From NCBI RefSeq assembly GCF_000374445.1, contig NZ_KB894421.1, positions 62,001 through 126,000 on the forward strand: 64,000 nt of DNA. Direction: 5' to 3'. A model generated the notes under the pieces. It worked only from the letters and a program-made list of their open reading frames with translations. It was not told the origin of the DNA and did no database searches. Position numbers and translations under genes: made by a program. This DNA comes from Actinokineospora enzanensis DSM 44649. GTDB lineage: Bacteria > Actinomycetota > Actinomycetes > Mycobacteriales > Pseudonocardiaceae. Below are positions 43,395-52,441 of the stretch, in pieces; the first letter of the stretch is position 1; every line of letters begins with the position of its first letter.

Positions 43395-43967
43395 ATGGCG
43401 TCCTGGTTCAAGGGCAAGCGCAAAGACGGCTTCCGGACGGAAGCAGGCTCGGATGACTCTTATGGCTCCAATGATTCCTACGACATGGCGGGCGAGGGCG
43501 CGGTGACCGGCGGGGGTATCGAGGACGTGCTGCGACCGGTCGGCGAGCCGACCGTCGAGTTGCGACCGGTGGCGGCGGCCGAACCCGCGCCGGAGGTGGC
43601 CCCGGCGGACGGGTTCGACGAGTTCGACGCGGACGGCATGGCTGGTGCGGCCGAGGTGTACGAGCAGACGGTGGCCGACCGGCGCGCCTTGGTAGCGCTG
43701 TGCCTGTACGCGCACGACCGGGCACGCAGCTCGGGCGTGGCCGAGCGGATCGAGGAGGGGCTGGCGGGCGTCGGGGTGACCGCGCTGCGGCCGGAGGGCG
43801 AGCGGTTCGACCCGGCGGTGCACGAGGCGGGCGGCACGGTCGGCACCGAGGACGAGAGCCTGGACGGCATGGTCGCGGAGACCGAGGTGGTCGGCTTCAG
43901 CGACCGCGGCCACCTGCTGCGCGCGCCGATCGTCACCGTTTACACCAGCCGGGCGACCACGGCATGA
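43395..43967 (+). CDS. GrpE-like nucleotide-exchange domain protein in dynamin operon
   Basis: A 190-residue protein. The N-terminus (MASWFKGKRKDGF) is basic and followed by a Gly/Asp/Ser and Ala/Pro/Glu disordered stretch to about residue 80. A helix (VYEQTVADRRALVALCLYAH) leads into a C-terminal part with GrpE beta-domain features: LAGVGVTALRPEGERFDP, VHEAGG and LLRAPIVTVYT. Classical GrpE exchanges nucleotide on DnaK; this one lacks the long N-terminal helix pair. Its stop overlaps the ATG of the second dynamin. It may couple an Hsp70-type ATPase encoded elsewhere to the dynamin pair. Confidence 0.75.
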   Translation: MASWFKGKRKDGFRTEAGSDDSYGSNDSYDMAGEGAVTGGGIEDVLRPVGEPTVELRPVAAAEPAPEVAPADGFDEFDADGMAGAAEVYEQTVADRRALVALCLYAHDRARSSGVAERIEEGLAGVGVTALRPEGERFDPAVHEAGGTVGTEDESLDGMVAETEVVGFSDRGHLLRAPIVTVYTSRATTA

Positions 43968-45799
43968 CCCAGCCGAAGCAGCCGCTGTCGCTGCCCAAGC
44001 AGGTCGCCCAGACTCGCGAGCAGCTGCTCGCGCTGCTGCGCGAGGCCGCGCCGGAGTCGGCGACCTGGGTGGAGGAGATCCGCGCCCGGCGCCGCAAGAA
44101 GCCCGCGGTCGTGGTCGTCGGGGAGACCAACCGGGGGAAGAGCTCGCTGGTCAACGCCATGATCGACCGGCCGGGTCTGTCCCCGGTCGACGCCGACGTG
44201 GCGACCGCGACCTACCTGCTGTTCGGGCATGCGGAGCAGTGGGAGGCGCGCGCCTGCTACCCGGGCCAGCTGGCGCCGGTCCCGGTGGAGCTGGACCGGC
44301 TGGTCAACTGGGTGTCCGCGGCGCACGACCTGCCCGAGGGCGAGCTGCCGCCGCGCTACGTCGAGGTCGACGGCCCGGTGCCGCTGCTGGAGAAGCTGGT
44401 CGTGGTGGACACCCCGGGTGTCGGCGGCCTGGAGTCGATGCACGGCGAGCTGGCGATCGAGGCCGCCGCGACGGCCACCGCGCTGCTGTTCGTGGTGGAC
44501 GCCTCCGCGCCGTTCACCGCGGGCGAGCTGAACTTCCTCGCCAATGTCGGCGAGCGGGTCGAGACCGTCGTGTTCGCACTGTCCAAAGTGGATGCCTACC
44601 GGGGCTGGCGGCAGGTGCAGGAGGCCAACCAGGCGCTGCTGGCCGAGCACGCGCCGCGGTTCAAGGGCGCCACCTTCCACCCGGTGTCCTCCCGGATGTA
44701 CGAGATGGCGGCCAAGGCGCCCAACCCGGAGGCCGCCGAGATGCTGCGCGACCGCTCCGGGGTGCCGCAGCTGGTGACCGCGCTGGAGGCACTGCTGGTC
44801 GGCCGCTCGGCCATGCTCGGCGAGGCCAACACCCTGCGCGCGCTGTCCTCCGCGCTCGGCGAGCTGAAGGTCACCCTGGACAACGAGCGTCGCGCGCTGA
44901 CCACCGGCGAGGCCGAGGCGGAGGCGCTGCGCGGACGCAAGGACGAACTGACCGTCGAGCGTCGCTCGTCCACCCGTGGCTGGCAGGTCAAGCTGCGCAG
45001 CGAGATCCAGCGCGCCCGGCTGGAGAACTCGCACGAGGTCAGCAAGGAGATGCGGGACCTGCAGTCCTGGTTCCGGCAGGCCATCGACCACGCCGACAAG
45101 GACCGGCTGCGCGAGCTGCCCGGCCAGGTCGACGCCGCCATGCAGGTGGTCAGCGGCCGGGTCGGCCAGTCGGTGAGCACCAGGATGAACCAGGTGGCCG
45201 ACTCGGTCCTGAGTGAACTGTTCAGTGCGGACGAGCTGGAGGTCATCCGGGCCCAGTTCGCGCGGACCGGACCGTCCCAGGTGGTCGTGCGCACCGCGGA
45301 GAAGCGGATCCCGACCGCCGAGGACAAGCTGCTGGTGTTCATGGGTGTGTCCGGCGGCATCGGCGCGGGCAAGATGGCCACCATCCCGCTCGCGGGCGCC
45401 ATCGCCGCGCCCATCCTGCTGGTGCCGACGATCATCATCGGGCTGGGCGCGGGCTGGTGGATCGCGCGCACCCGCAAGCACACCGCGGACAAGCAGCACA
45501 TGAAGCTGTGGCTCAACGAGTCCATCGCGGACGCTCGGTCCACATTGGACCAACTGGTCGCCGAGCAGCTGATCGACGCCGAGTCCCAGCTGTCGTTGGC
45601 GCTGGACGAGGCGCTCGGCAAGCGCATCTCGGGCATCGAGGAACAGCTCCGCGAGGTGGACAAGGCATTACGACTCGACGTGAGCGAGCGGCAGAAGCGC
45701 GTGACCGTGGTAAACAAGCGCCTGGCAGACGTGCTCGCGGGCCGCGATCGGGCGGAGAAGCTGCTTGCCGGCATCCGCACGGTTCGGGACAAGAACTAA
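43964..45799 (+). CDS. Dynamin-family GTPase (second of pair, membrane-anchored)
   Basis: A 611-residue GTPase. G1 is GETNRGKSS (about 50), G3 DTPGVGG (about 150), and G4 SKVD (about 207). A long coiled-coil stalk occupies about residues 300-450 and 520-611. A hydrophobic hairpin (about 466-507, PLAGAIAAPILLVPTIIIGL) should insert in the membrane, as in BDLP paddles. Start ATG 43964 overlaps the GrpE-like gene by four bases. The pair probably assembles as a hetero-oligomer on the membrane, by analogy to IniA/IniC and DynA/DynB. Confidence 0.9.
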   Translation: MTQPKQPLSLPKQVAQTREQLLALLREAAPESATWVEEIRARRRKKPAVVVVGETNRGKSSLVNAMIDRPGLSPVDADVATATYLLFGHAEQWEARACYPGQLAPVPVELDRLVNWVSAAHDLPEGELPPRYVEVDGPVPLLEKLVVVDTPGVGGLESMHGELAIEAAATATALLFVVDASAPFTAGELNFLANVGERVETVVFALSKVDAYRGWRQVQEANQALLAEHAPRFKGATFHPVSSRMYEMAAKAPNPEAAEMLRDRSGVPQLVTALEALLVGRSAMLGEANTLRALSSALGELKVTLDNERRALTTGEAEAEALRGRKDELTVERRSSTRGWQVKLRSEIQRARLENSHEVSKEMRDLQSWFRQAIDHADKDRLRELPGQVDAAMQVVSGRVGQSVSTRMNQVADSVLSELFSADELEVIRAQFARTGPSQVVVRTAEKRIPTAEDKLLVFMGVSGGIGAGKMATIPLAGAIAAPILLVPTIIIGLGAGWWIARTRKHTADKQHMKLWLNESIADARSTLDQLVAEQLIDAESQLSLALDEALGKRISGIEEQLREVDKALRLDVSERQKRVTVVNKRLADVLAGRDRAEKLLAGIRTVRDKN

Positions 45800-45899
45800 C
45801 CTCGTAACACCGGGAACCGGCTGGGCGAAGCGTCAGTCATATCAGCCGAACAAGCCAGTGATAATCCCCATTCAGGGATTGAGCCAGAGGGGGCTACCC

Positions 45900-46676
45900 G
45901 TGTACGTGGACGAGACCGGCGCCGACGTCAGCGACAACGCCGCGGACGACACCACCCACGACGAGATGACCGTCGAGGTGGATGGCCAGGAGTACGAGGT
46001 CCAGGAGAACTACGACTTCGACCACGACGGCCACAACGACACCACGGTCGTGCAGTCCGGGGACGGGTACATGGCCTTCACCGACACCGACGGTGACGGC
46101 ACCGCCGACACCGTGGTCGAGCTGGACCACGACGGCAACGTGGTGGCCGCGGGCGAGTACAACGAGTCCACCGGCGAGTGGACCGAGGCCGACCCGAACT
46201 CGGTGGAGAACCCCTCCGGCGACGGCACCGACAACGGCGCAGGCCACAGCTCCAGCCACGACACGGGCGACGATTCCGGTACGCACACGGGCACGCACAG
46301 TGGCGACGACTCGGGCGAGCACACCACCCAGACCTCGCACTCCACCGGCGGTGAGGACATCACCGTCGACACCAAGGACGGCGACGTCACCGCGGGCGCC
46401 GCGGAGTACGACGCGGACGGCGACGGCACCAACGACACCGCCGTGGTCACCGACCAGCAGGGCAACACCTACGCGTTCACCGACGTGGACGGCGACGGCC
46501 AGGCCGACGAGGCCGTGGTGATCGAGTCCGACGGCGACGTGACGGTGGCCCAGCACACCGGCGACGAGGAGTGGACCACGGTGGAGACCGGCCACCTGAG
46601 CGCCGACGGCACCTACGAGTCCGACCACACCGGCGCGGCCACCACCTCCGGCTCGGACGCCGCCTGGCAGGGCTGA
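45900..46676 (+). CDS. Asp-rich calcium-binding-like repeat protein
   Basis: A 258-residue acidic protein from GTG 45900 (VYVDETGADV), seven bases after AGAGGGGG. Two ~80-residue modules each contain paired loops of D-x-D-x-D-G type: DFDHDGHNDTT and DTDGDGTADTV in the first, DADGDGTNDTA and DVDGDGQADEA in the second. Such loops bind Ca2+ in FG-GAP, thrombospondin-3 and dockerin proteins. A Gly/Ser/Thr/His-rich linker (about 115-155) separates the modules. There is no signal peptide, Cys or membrane helix. Similar actinomycete proteins are known only as DUFs. It follows the dynamin operon by 100 bases and may belong to it. Confidence 0.72.
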   Translation: MYVDETGADVSDNAADDTTHDEMTVEVDGQEYEVQENYDFDHDGHNDTTVVQSGDGYMAFTDTDGDGTADTVVELDHDGNVVAAGEYNESTGEWTEADPNSVENPSGDGTDNGAGHSSSHDTGDDSGTHTGTHSGDDSGEHTTQTSHSTGGEDITVDTKDGDVTAGAAEYDADGDGTNDTAVVTDQQGNTYAFTDVDGDGQADEAVVIESDGDVTVAQHTGDEEWTTVETGHLSADGTYESDHTGAATTSGSDAAWQG

Positions 46677-46749
46677 GTGTGATCGTGGTCGCGCGGGCCC
46701 GGGTGGGAGCGGTGCCCGTGTCGATCACGCCACGCTGAGTGAGACAGGA

Positions 46750-46786
46750 AAAGATCCCGGTACGCCGAGCGCGGGCCGGGATCTTT
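46750..46786. terminator. Terminator of the dynamin / repeat-protein unit
   Basis: An 11-bp perfect stem (46750-46760 and 46776-46786) with a 15-base loop, ending in TTT, 73 bases past the stop. Confidence 0.75.
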
Positions 46787-46902
46787 CTCGTTTCCGCCCA
46801 GGTGCGGCGAACATTCACGTAGGGTCACCAGTGTTCGGCAGACGGACGCCGGATCGGCGGAATCCGGGCCTCGCAAGTGGGTACTGAATCGATCCCCTTA
46901 TC

Positions 46903-46918
46903 GTTCTTGTGAGAGAAC
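46903..46918. promoter_or_regulatory. GTTCT-N6-AGAAC palindrome upstream of pckG
   Basis: A perfect 5+6+5 palindrome 176 bases before the pckG start, in an otherwise gene-free gap (46677-47093). It is a candidate regulator site; the binding protein is not identifiable. Confidence 0.4.
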
Positions 46919-46984
46919 CGACAGGCAAGGTCTCGGTTACCTGGCGGCTACTTCGCTAACCTCAGTGCATCCCTTCACGCATAC

Positions 46985-47002
46985 ACCCGCCTCGGGGCGG
47001 GT
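46985..47002 (+). promoter_or_regulatory. Leader hairpin before pckG
   Basis: A 7-bp GC stem (46985-46991 and 46996-47002) with a TCGG tetraloop lies in the probable 5' leader, 91 bases before the ATG. No riboswitch class was recognised. Confidence 0.3.
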
Positions 47003-47093
47003 AATGCGCCATTCGGTTAGGACGCCGCCGTCCCCGGTCAGGTCAGCGGTGTCCCGATCGGCATTTCGGCGTTCAGTCAGGAGACGAGGCGAG

Positions 47094-48929
47094 ATGACGG
47101 CAGTGACAACCCCTGGCGTTGACCAGGCACCGACGACACACCAACGACTCCTGGCGTGGGTGCGCGAGGTGGCCGAGCTGACCACTCCGGACCGGATCGT
47201 GTGGGTGGACGGCTCGGACGAGGAGTGGACCCGTCTGACCGACCAGCTGGTGGCCGCGGGCACGTTCACCCGCCTGGCGAAGCAGCCGAACTCGTTCTAC
47301 GCGGCCTCCGACCCCAACGACGTCGCCAGGGTCGAGGAGCGCACCTTCATCTGCTCGGTCGACGAGGCCGACTCGGGTCCCACCAACAACTGGATGGACC
47401 CGGCCGAGATGAAGGCCGTCATGACCGAGCTGTACCGCGGCTGCATGCGCGGCCGCACCATGTACGTGATCCCGTTCTGCATGGGCCCGCTGGACGCGGC
47501 GAAACCCATGCTGGGCGTGGAGATCACCGACTCCGAGTACGTCGTGGTCTCGATGAAGATCATGACCCGGATGGGCACCAAGGCGCTGGAGAAGTTCTTC
47601 GACGCCGAGGGCAACGAGCGGGAGTTCGTGCCCGCGCTGCACTCCATCGGCGCTCCGCTGGAGCCGGGTCAGGCTGACGTTGCGTGGCCGTGCAACGACA
47701 CCAAGTACATCGTGCACTTTCCGGAGGAGCGGCTGATCTGGAGCTTCGGCTCCGGCTACGGCGGCAACGCGCTGCTGGGCAAGAAGTGCTACTCGCTGCG
47801 CATCGCCTCGGCCATCGGCCGGGACGAGGGCTGGCTGGCCGAGCACATGCTGATCCTCAAGCTGACCTCCCCCGAGGACAAGGTCTACTACGTCGCGGCC
47901 GCGTTCCCCAGCGCCTGCGGCAAGACCAACCTGGCCATGCTGGACCCGACCATCCCGGGCTGGAAGGTCGAGACCATCGGCGACGACATCGCCTGGATGC
48001 GCTTCGGCGAGGACGGCCGCCTGTACGCGGTGAACCCGGAGAACGGGTTCTTCGGGGTGGCGCCGGGCACCGACTACCACACCAACCCGAACGCGATGCG
48101 CACCATCGCCAAGGGCAACTCGCTGTTCACCAACGTCGGCCTGACCGACGACGGCGACGTGTGGTGGGAGGGCATGGGCGAGCCGCCCGCGCACCTGACG
48201 TCCTGGAAGAAGGCGGATTGGACACCGCAGTCTGGACGCGATACCGGTGAGAAGGCGGCGCACCCGAACTCGCGCTACTGCACGCCGATCGACCAGTGCG
48301 ACACCAAGGCGCCGGAGTGGGACGACCCGCAGGGCGTGCCGATCTCGGCGATCTTCTTCGGCGGCCGCCGGGCCACCACCATCCCGCTGGTGACCGAGTC
48401 CCGGGACTGGCAGCACGGCACCTTCATGGGCGCCACGCTGTCCAGCGAGACCACCGCGGCCGCGGTCGGCGCGGTCGGCGTGGTGCGCCGCGACCCGATG
48501 GCGATGCTGCCGTTCATCGGCTACAACGCCGGTGATTACTTCAACCACTGGATCGAGACCGGCAAGCGCGCGGACGCGACCAAGCTGCCGAAGATCTTCT
48601 ACGTCAACTGGTTCCGCCGCGGCGCCGACAAGCGCTTCCTGTGGCCCGGGTTCGGCGAGAACAGCCGCATCCTGAAGTGGGCGATCGAGCGGATCGAGGG
48701 CAAGGCGGCCGCCCAGGAGACCCCGATCGGCTGGGTGCCCACGGCGGACGAGCTGGACCTGTCCGGTTTGGACGCCTCGCGCGCGGACATCGAGGCGGCG
48801 CTGGAGTTCTCCGCCGACGAGTGGCGGGCCGAGCTGCCGCTGATCGACGAGTGGTTCGACAAGATCGGCGACAAGCTGCCGACCCCGCTGCGGGACGAGC
48901 TCGCCGCGCTGAAGCAGCGCCTGGGCTGA
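47094..48929 (+). CDS. pckG: Phosphoenolpyruvate carboxykinase (GTP)
   Basis: A 611-residue GTP-dependent PEPCK interconverting oxaloacetate and PEP for gluconeogenesis or anaplerosis. Key segments: [15 protein letters not shown] (substrate loop), [16 protein letters not shown] with the P-loop and active-site Cys, [20 protein letters not shown] (metal-binding kinase-2), [11 protein letters not shown], and [12 protein letters not shown] (guanine site). ATG 47094 is preceded by AGGAGACGAGG. Length is standard. Single-gene unit with a terminator at each end. Confidence 0.97.
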   Translation: MTAVTTPGVDQAPTTHQRLLAWVREVAELTTPDRIVWVDGSDEEWTRLTDQLVAAGTFTRLAKQPNSFYAASDPNDVARVEERTFICSVDEADSGPTNNWMDPAEMKAVMTELYRGCMRGRTMYVIPFCMGPLDAAKPMLGVEITDSEYVVVSMKIMTRMGTKALEKFFDAEGNEREFVPALHSIGAPLEPGQADVAWPCNDTKYIVHFPEERLIWSFGSGYGGNALLGKKCYSLRIASAIGRDEGWLAEHMLILKLTSPEDKVYYVAAAFPSACGKTNLAMLDPTIPGWKVETIGDDIAWMRFGEDGRLYAVNPENGFFGVAPGTDYHTNPNAMRTIAKGNSLFTNVGLTDDGDVWWEGMGEPPAHLTSWKKADWTPQSGRDTGEKAAHPNSRYCTPIDQCDTKAPEWDDPQGVPISAIFFGGRRATTIPLVTESRDWQHGTFMGATLSSETTAAAVGAVGVVRRDPMAMLPFIGYNAGDYFNHWIETGKRADATKLPKIFYVNWFRRGADKRFLWPGFGENSRILKWAIERIEGKAAAQETPIGWVPTADELDLSGLDASRADIEAALEFSADEWRAELPLIDEWFDKIGDKLPTPLRDELAALKQRLG

Positions 48930-48957
48930 TCCCCCGGGCAAGGTCCACAAGACACGG

Positions 48958-48989
48958 ATGGCCCCCACCGCCTCGGCGGTGGGGGCCAT
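48958..48989. terminator. Terminator of pckG
   Basis: A perfect 15-base inverted repeat (48958-48972 and 48975-48989) closing on a short CTCG-type loop and followed by TTG, 29 bases past the stop. Confidence 0.8.
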
Positions 48990-49068
48990 CTTGTGTATCC
49001 CGCGTCACCCATCCCGGGTTGTCCTGTCTGAGAAGGTAGGGCGGCACGAGAGCAGGGGAGTCGGCGAA

Positions 49069-49296
49069 GTGAGCGGGAGACAGGCGCGGACGTGGCGCTG
49101 GCAGCTGTCCGGGTACGACGAGCGGGTGCACGCGTTCCCCGCGGACGAGCGGCCCGCGAGCTTCGTGGAGGCCGCCTGCGCACACACCGTGCCGTTCGCC
49201 CGGATCAGCCGTACGCACGCCGGACCGCGGTGCGTCCGCTGTCTGCTGATCTTCGGGGACCAGCTGGCGGCCGCAGCCGGGCCGCCTGTGGATTGA
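49069..49296 (+). CDS. Small Cys/His protein
   Basis: A 75-residue protein from GTG 49069 (VSGRQARTWRW), with GGGGAG eight bases upstream. It contains CAHTVPF (about residue 39), then GPRCVRCLLIFGDQLA (about 52). The three cysteines and one or two histidines could bind zinc. Similar short proteins are frequent hypothetical genes in actinomycetes. Its coding end lies in the first of several DnaA-box-like sequences. No partner is evident. Confidence 0.65.
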   Translation: MSGRQARTWRWQLSGYDERVHAFPADERPASFVEAACAHTVPFARISRTHAGPRCVRCLLIFGDQLAAAAGPPVD

Positions 49297-49417
49297 GTTG
49301 TGGACTACCTGTGGATAACTTTTCTTAGCGCTGACCTGGCGATCCAGCCGAAACTGCGGCCGTGAACCCCGAGTTGTCCACAGGCTGTGGATAAGGTTGT
49401 GCACAGCCTGTGGACTC
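49287..49417. promoter_or_regulatory. Second cluster of DnaA-box-like 9-mers
   Basis: TGTGGATAA at 49310 and 49386 and TTGTCCACA at 49374 match DnaA box consensus exactly. TGTGGATTG (49287), TGTGGACTA (49299) and TGTGGACTC (49409) differ at one or two end positions. TTGTCCACA and TGTGGATAA face each other three bases apart. The 49297-49532 gap holds these and the DUF3311 promoter. Confidence 0.65.
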
Positions 49418-49532
49418 CTCGCCTCGGGAAAAGTTGACCGGCGGTCGGCAATTGACGGCAACCGGTGACGAGCGGCCCGGTTGGCCCTAGTGTTTCTCCG
49501 CAACAGATCTGTCACGGAGAGCGAGGAACACG

Positions 49533-49802
49533 ATGACCCGACCCGCTCCGCCCAGCATCCGCTGGACCAACTGGAACCTGTTACTGCTGATCCCGCTGTT
49601 CATGCTGGTCACGCCGATCTTCAACCGGAGCGGCCCAGCCCTGTTCGGCATCCCGTTCTTCTACTGGTTCCAGCTGGCCGGGGTCGCCTCCGGCGTGCTG
49701 GCCACCTCGATCGTCTACGTCAAGACCCGCACCGCGCCGACCGCGACCCCGCCCGGACCCGAGCCGGACGTGGACACCCTGGACGAGGGGGCGGTCCGAT
49801 GA
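49533..49802 (+). CDS. DUF3311 small membrane subunit
   Basis: An 89-residue protein with two membrane helices (LLLLIPLFMLVTPIF and the GIPFFYWFQLAGVASGVLAT region) and an acidic C-terminal tail. DUF3311 proteins are encoded directly before sodium:solute symporters and are thought to be accessory subunits, as in mctP-type monocarboxylate transport. Its TGA overlaps the ATG of the symporter. It is preceded by a GAGAGCGAGGA ribosome site. Confidence 0.85.
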   Translation: MTRPAPPSIRWTNWNLLLLIPLFMLVTPIFNRSGPALFGIPFFYWFQLAGVASGVLATSIVYVKTRTAPTATPPGPEPDVDTLDEGAVR

Positions 49803-51433
49803 GGTGGACCGAGCTGGTCGTCTTCGTGCTGCTGTTCGGCGCGGTCACCGTGCTGGGCTTCGTCGCCGCCAAGTGGAAGGCGGGCGGCACGCTGGACCAC
49901 CTGGACGAGTGGGGCCTGGGCGGGCGCAAGTTCGGCTCGTGGGTCACCTGGTTCCTGATCGGCGGCGACGTGTACACCGCGTACACCTTCGTCGCGGTGC
50001 CCGCGCTGATGTTCAGCGCGGGCGCGGCCGGGTACTTCGCGCTGCCGTACACCGTGATCGTCTACCCGCTGGTGTTCATGCCGCTGCTGCGCATCTGGTC
50101 GGTATCGCGCGCTCGCGGCTACGTCACCCCGGCCGACTTCGTCCGCGGCCGCTACGGCTCGTCGGTGCTGGCCCTGCTCATCGCGCTGACCGGCATCGTG
50201 GCCACGATGCCCTACATCGCGCTGCAGCTGGTCGGTCTGGAGGCGGTGCTGCGCACGCTGGGGCTCAACGGGTCCGGCATCGTCGGGCACCTGCCGCTGT
50301 TGATCGCGTTCGTGATCCTGGCCGGTTACACCTACCAGTCGGGACTGCGCGCGCCCGCGCTGATCGCCTTCGTCAAGGACATCCTGGTCTACCTGGTGAT
50401 CATCGTTGCGGTCGTCTACCTGCCGATCAAGCTGGGCGGCTGGAGCACGATCTTCGGTGCGGCCGACGCCAAGTTCCGGGCCACCCCGGCACCCGGCGAC
50501 GGTCTGCTGCTCAACGCCAACAACCAGCTGCAGTACGCCACGCTGGCGCTGGGCTCGGCACTCGCGCTGTTCCTCTACCCGCACTCGCTGACCGGCGTGC
50601 TCGCCTCGCGCGGGCGCAACGTGATCAAGCGGAACATGTCGGCGCTGCCCGCGTACTCGTTCATGCTCGGCATGCTCGCGCTGCTCGGGTTCGTGGCCAT
50701 CGCGGCCAAGACCACCCCGTTGGTCAACCAGGCCACCGGCAACCCGGACACGAACACGATCATCCCGAACCTGTTCGCGCAGCAGTTCCCGGCCTGGTTC
50801 GCGGGCATCGCGTTCGCCGCCATCGGCATCGGCGCGCTGGTCCCGGCGGCGATCATGTCCATCGCGGCGGCCAACCTGTGGACCCGCAACGTCTACAAGG
50901 AGTACCTGCGCAAGCGGGCCACCCCGGCCGAGGAGGCCAGGCAGGCCAAGCTGGCCTCACTGGTGGTGAAGTTCGGCGCGGTCGCGTTCGTGCTGTTCAT
51001 CGACCCGCAGTTCTCCATCGACCTGCAGCTCATCGGCACCGTGATGATCCTGCAGACGCTGCCCGCGGTGGCCATAGCGCTCTACACCCGCTGGTTCCAC
51101 ATCTGGGGCCTGGTCGCGGGCTGGGTGGTCGGCATGGGCTGGGGGATGGTGATGCTCTACAACATCCCCAGCCCGGACGGGAAGCGCGCGCACTTCGGCA
51201 CCTCGGCGCTGAAGCTGGGCGAGCTGAGCCTGTTCGGCTGGCACCCGTTCGCCGGGTCGCCTGCGCAGATCTACGTCGGCTTCCTGGCGCTGGTCGCCAA
51301 CCTGCTGGTCGCGGTGGTGGTGACGGTCATCGCCCGGCGGCTGCGGGTGTTCAACGGCCTGGACGAGACCACGGTCGCCGACTACCACGTGGACGAGGGG
51401 GCGAAGGAGCTCCGCCCGGTCGCCGCACATTGA
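49799..51433 (+). CDS. Sodium:solute symporter family, monocarboxylate type
   Basis: A 544-residue permease with 13 predicted helices. SSS family features are EWGLGGRKFGSWVTWFLIGG, YTAYTFVAVPALMF, RGYVTPADFVRGRYGS, LAGYTYQSGLRAPALIAFVK and FLYPHSLTGVLASR. This pattern and the DUF3311 partner match MctP-like uptake systems for lactate, pyruvate and alanine. Location after PEP carboxykinase suits gluconeogenic carbon uptake, though the two are separate transcripts. Confidence 0.9.
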   Translation: MRWTELVVFVLLFGAVTVLGFVAAKWKAGGTLDHLDEWGLGGRKFGSWVTWFLIGGDVYTAYTFVAVPALMFSAGAAGYFALPYTVIVYPLVFMPLLRIWSVSRARGYVTPADFVRGRYGSSVLALLIALTGIVATMPYIALQLVGLEAVLRTLGLNGSGIVGHLPLLIAFVILAGYTYQSGLRAPALIAFVKDILVYLVIIVAVVYLPIKLGGWSTIFGAADAKFRATPAPGDGLLLNANNQLQYATLALGSALALFLYPHSLTGVLASRGRNVIKRNMSALPAYSFMLGMLALLGFVAIAAKTTPLVNQATGNPDTNTIIPNLFAQQFPAWFAGIAFAAIGIGALVPAAIMSIAAANLWTRNVYKEYLRKRATPAEEARQAKLASLVVKFGAVAFVLFIDPQFSIDLQLIGTVMILQTLPAVAIALYTRWFHIWGLVAGWVVGMGWGMVMLYNIPSPDGKRAHFGTSALKLGELSLFGWHPFAGSPAQIYVGFLALVANLLVAVVVTVIARRLRVFNGLDETTVADYHVDEGAKELRPVAAH

Positions 51434-51448
51434 GCGGGGGAGAACGCG

Positions 51449-51487
51449 GAACGGGCGGGTCCCCGACTCTGGGGGGCCCGCCCGTTC
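51449..51487. terminator. Terminator between convergent genes
   Basis: A 16-bp stem with one bulge (51449-51464 and 51471-51487) and a 6-base loop between the symporter and the leftward hypothetical gene. Confidence 0.8.
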
Positions 51488-51506
51488 AGGTTCGCGCGCC
51501 CGCGGC

Positions 51507-51839
51507 TCAGCGCTTGCGCAGGCTCACCAGTGCGGTCAGCAGCGCGGCGCTGATCAGCGCGGGCACCGCCCCGACCACGAGCGCGATCACCACAAGACCC
51601 GCCAGCACGAGCGCCACCAGCAGCAACGCCAGGTGCAGGGTCGGTGCCCAGTCACCGAACATCCGCTCGGCGACGACCAAGACCCGCTCCTGTGCGGACC
51701 GCCGCGGCTTCGGCTGGTCGGTCATCGCCGGGCGCGGCGCCGGTAGCGGCGGTGCGGGCGGCGGGGTGCGGTCGGGTTCCTCGAACGTGAGGTGGAGGGT
51801 GCGGCGGCTTTCCGTGCGTACGGACTCCGTTCCGGTCAC
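51507..51839 (-). CDS. Hypothetical membrane protein
   Basis: About 110 residues if started at GTG 51839 (VTGTESVRTES); TTG 51845, nine bases after AAGGAG, is equally possible. The longer frame back to 51968 is not supported. A Pro-rich cytoplasmic part (about residues 25-40) and a basic stretch (TDQPKPRRSAQERV) precede two adjacent membrane helices (ALLLVALVLAGLVVIALVV and VPALISAALLTALV), ending LRKR. No family was recognised. Confidence 0.6.
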   Translation of the reverse strand: MTGTESVRTESRRTLHLTFEEPDRTPPPAPPLPAPRPAMTDQPKPRRSAQERVLVVAERMFGDWAPTLHLALLLVALVLAGLVVIALVVGAVPALISAALLTALVSLRKR

Positions 51840-52073
51840 GGCCAAAGTGTCGGGCTCCTTCGTGGTACTGCGACTACTGATCAGTTTCCCCCGCAACGGT
51901 CGTTGGACAGGGTGACTACTGGGTAGTAGACGATAAGCGGAGCGTGTTCGTCGGTAAACGGCAGCCATGTGACGCCGCTCACCTATTGGGTGACGCTATG
52001 ACCGTCGGCTACGACAGATGGCCTACGACGACCACCATCGATCGGCTGTAGAACTGAACGGGTGGAGTAGTGG

Positions 52074-52098
52074 GTGTCCGATTGGCGTAATCGGACAC
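52074..52098. repeat. 10-bp stem, 5-base loop hairpin
   Basis: GTGTCCGATT (52074-52083) pairs perfectly with AATCGGACAC (52089-52098). The loop falls in one copy of the TTGGCGTAAT repeat. Confidence 0.55.
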
Positions 52099-52394
52099 CA
52101 AGCCCGGGATATCCCCGAGTGACCGGCGAGCCGGTGTGTATCAGTGTCTGTTTCATCCGCTTGGCGTAATGCCGCGATCATGAAGGGGAATCGCCGTTCG
52201 TCGTGTCGGCCGCGCCCTTGGTCGACCGTTCGACGATGGAGAGATCGTTTGGGGCCCACGACGGGGCCCGCTGTGGCACGCTGCGGACGACCGGTCCGCG
52301 GGCATAAGGAAACCCCGCAGTGCTGCCAGGTCGGGGGTCCGCCAGCACTACGGGGTCAACCGGAACATCGTGCGCCGTCCCGGTGGTGTTACAC

Positions 52395-52430
52395 GGATCC
52401 AGAATGTGCCCTGCATCACATTCTGGATCC
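52395..52430. terminator. 14-bp perfect hairpin past the 47-residue gene
   Basis: GGATCCAGAATGTG (52395-52408) and its complement (52417-52430) flank an 8-base loop. It starts 11 bases beyond the stop of the small leftward gene, so a terminator role is likely. Confidence 0.6.
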
Positions 52431-52441
52431 TGTTCGAGCGA

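Larger units (their letters stand above)
51969..52441. other. Gene-poor palindrome-rich interval
   Basis: No convincing gene. Two copies of TTGGCGTAAT (52082 and 52161), a 10-bp stem hairpin (52074-52098), a longer imperfect hairpin (52313-52354) and a 14-bp hairpin (52395-52430) are seen. A frame at 52144-52527 on the + strand has Cys pairs but unbiased third positions and is not accepted. Confidence 0.5.
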
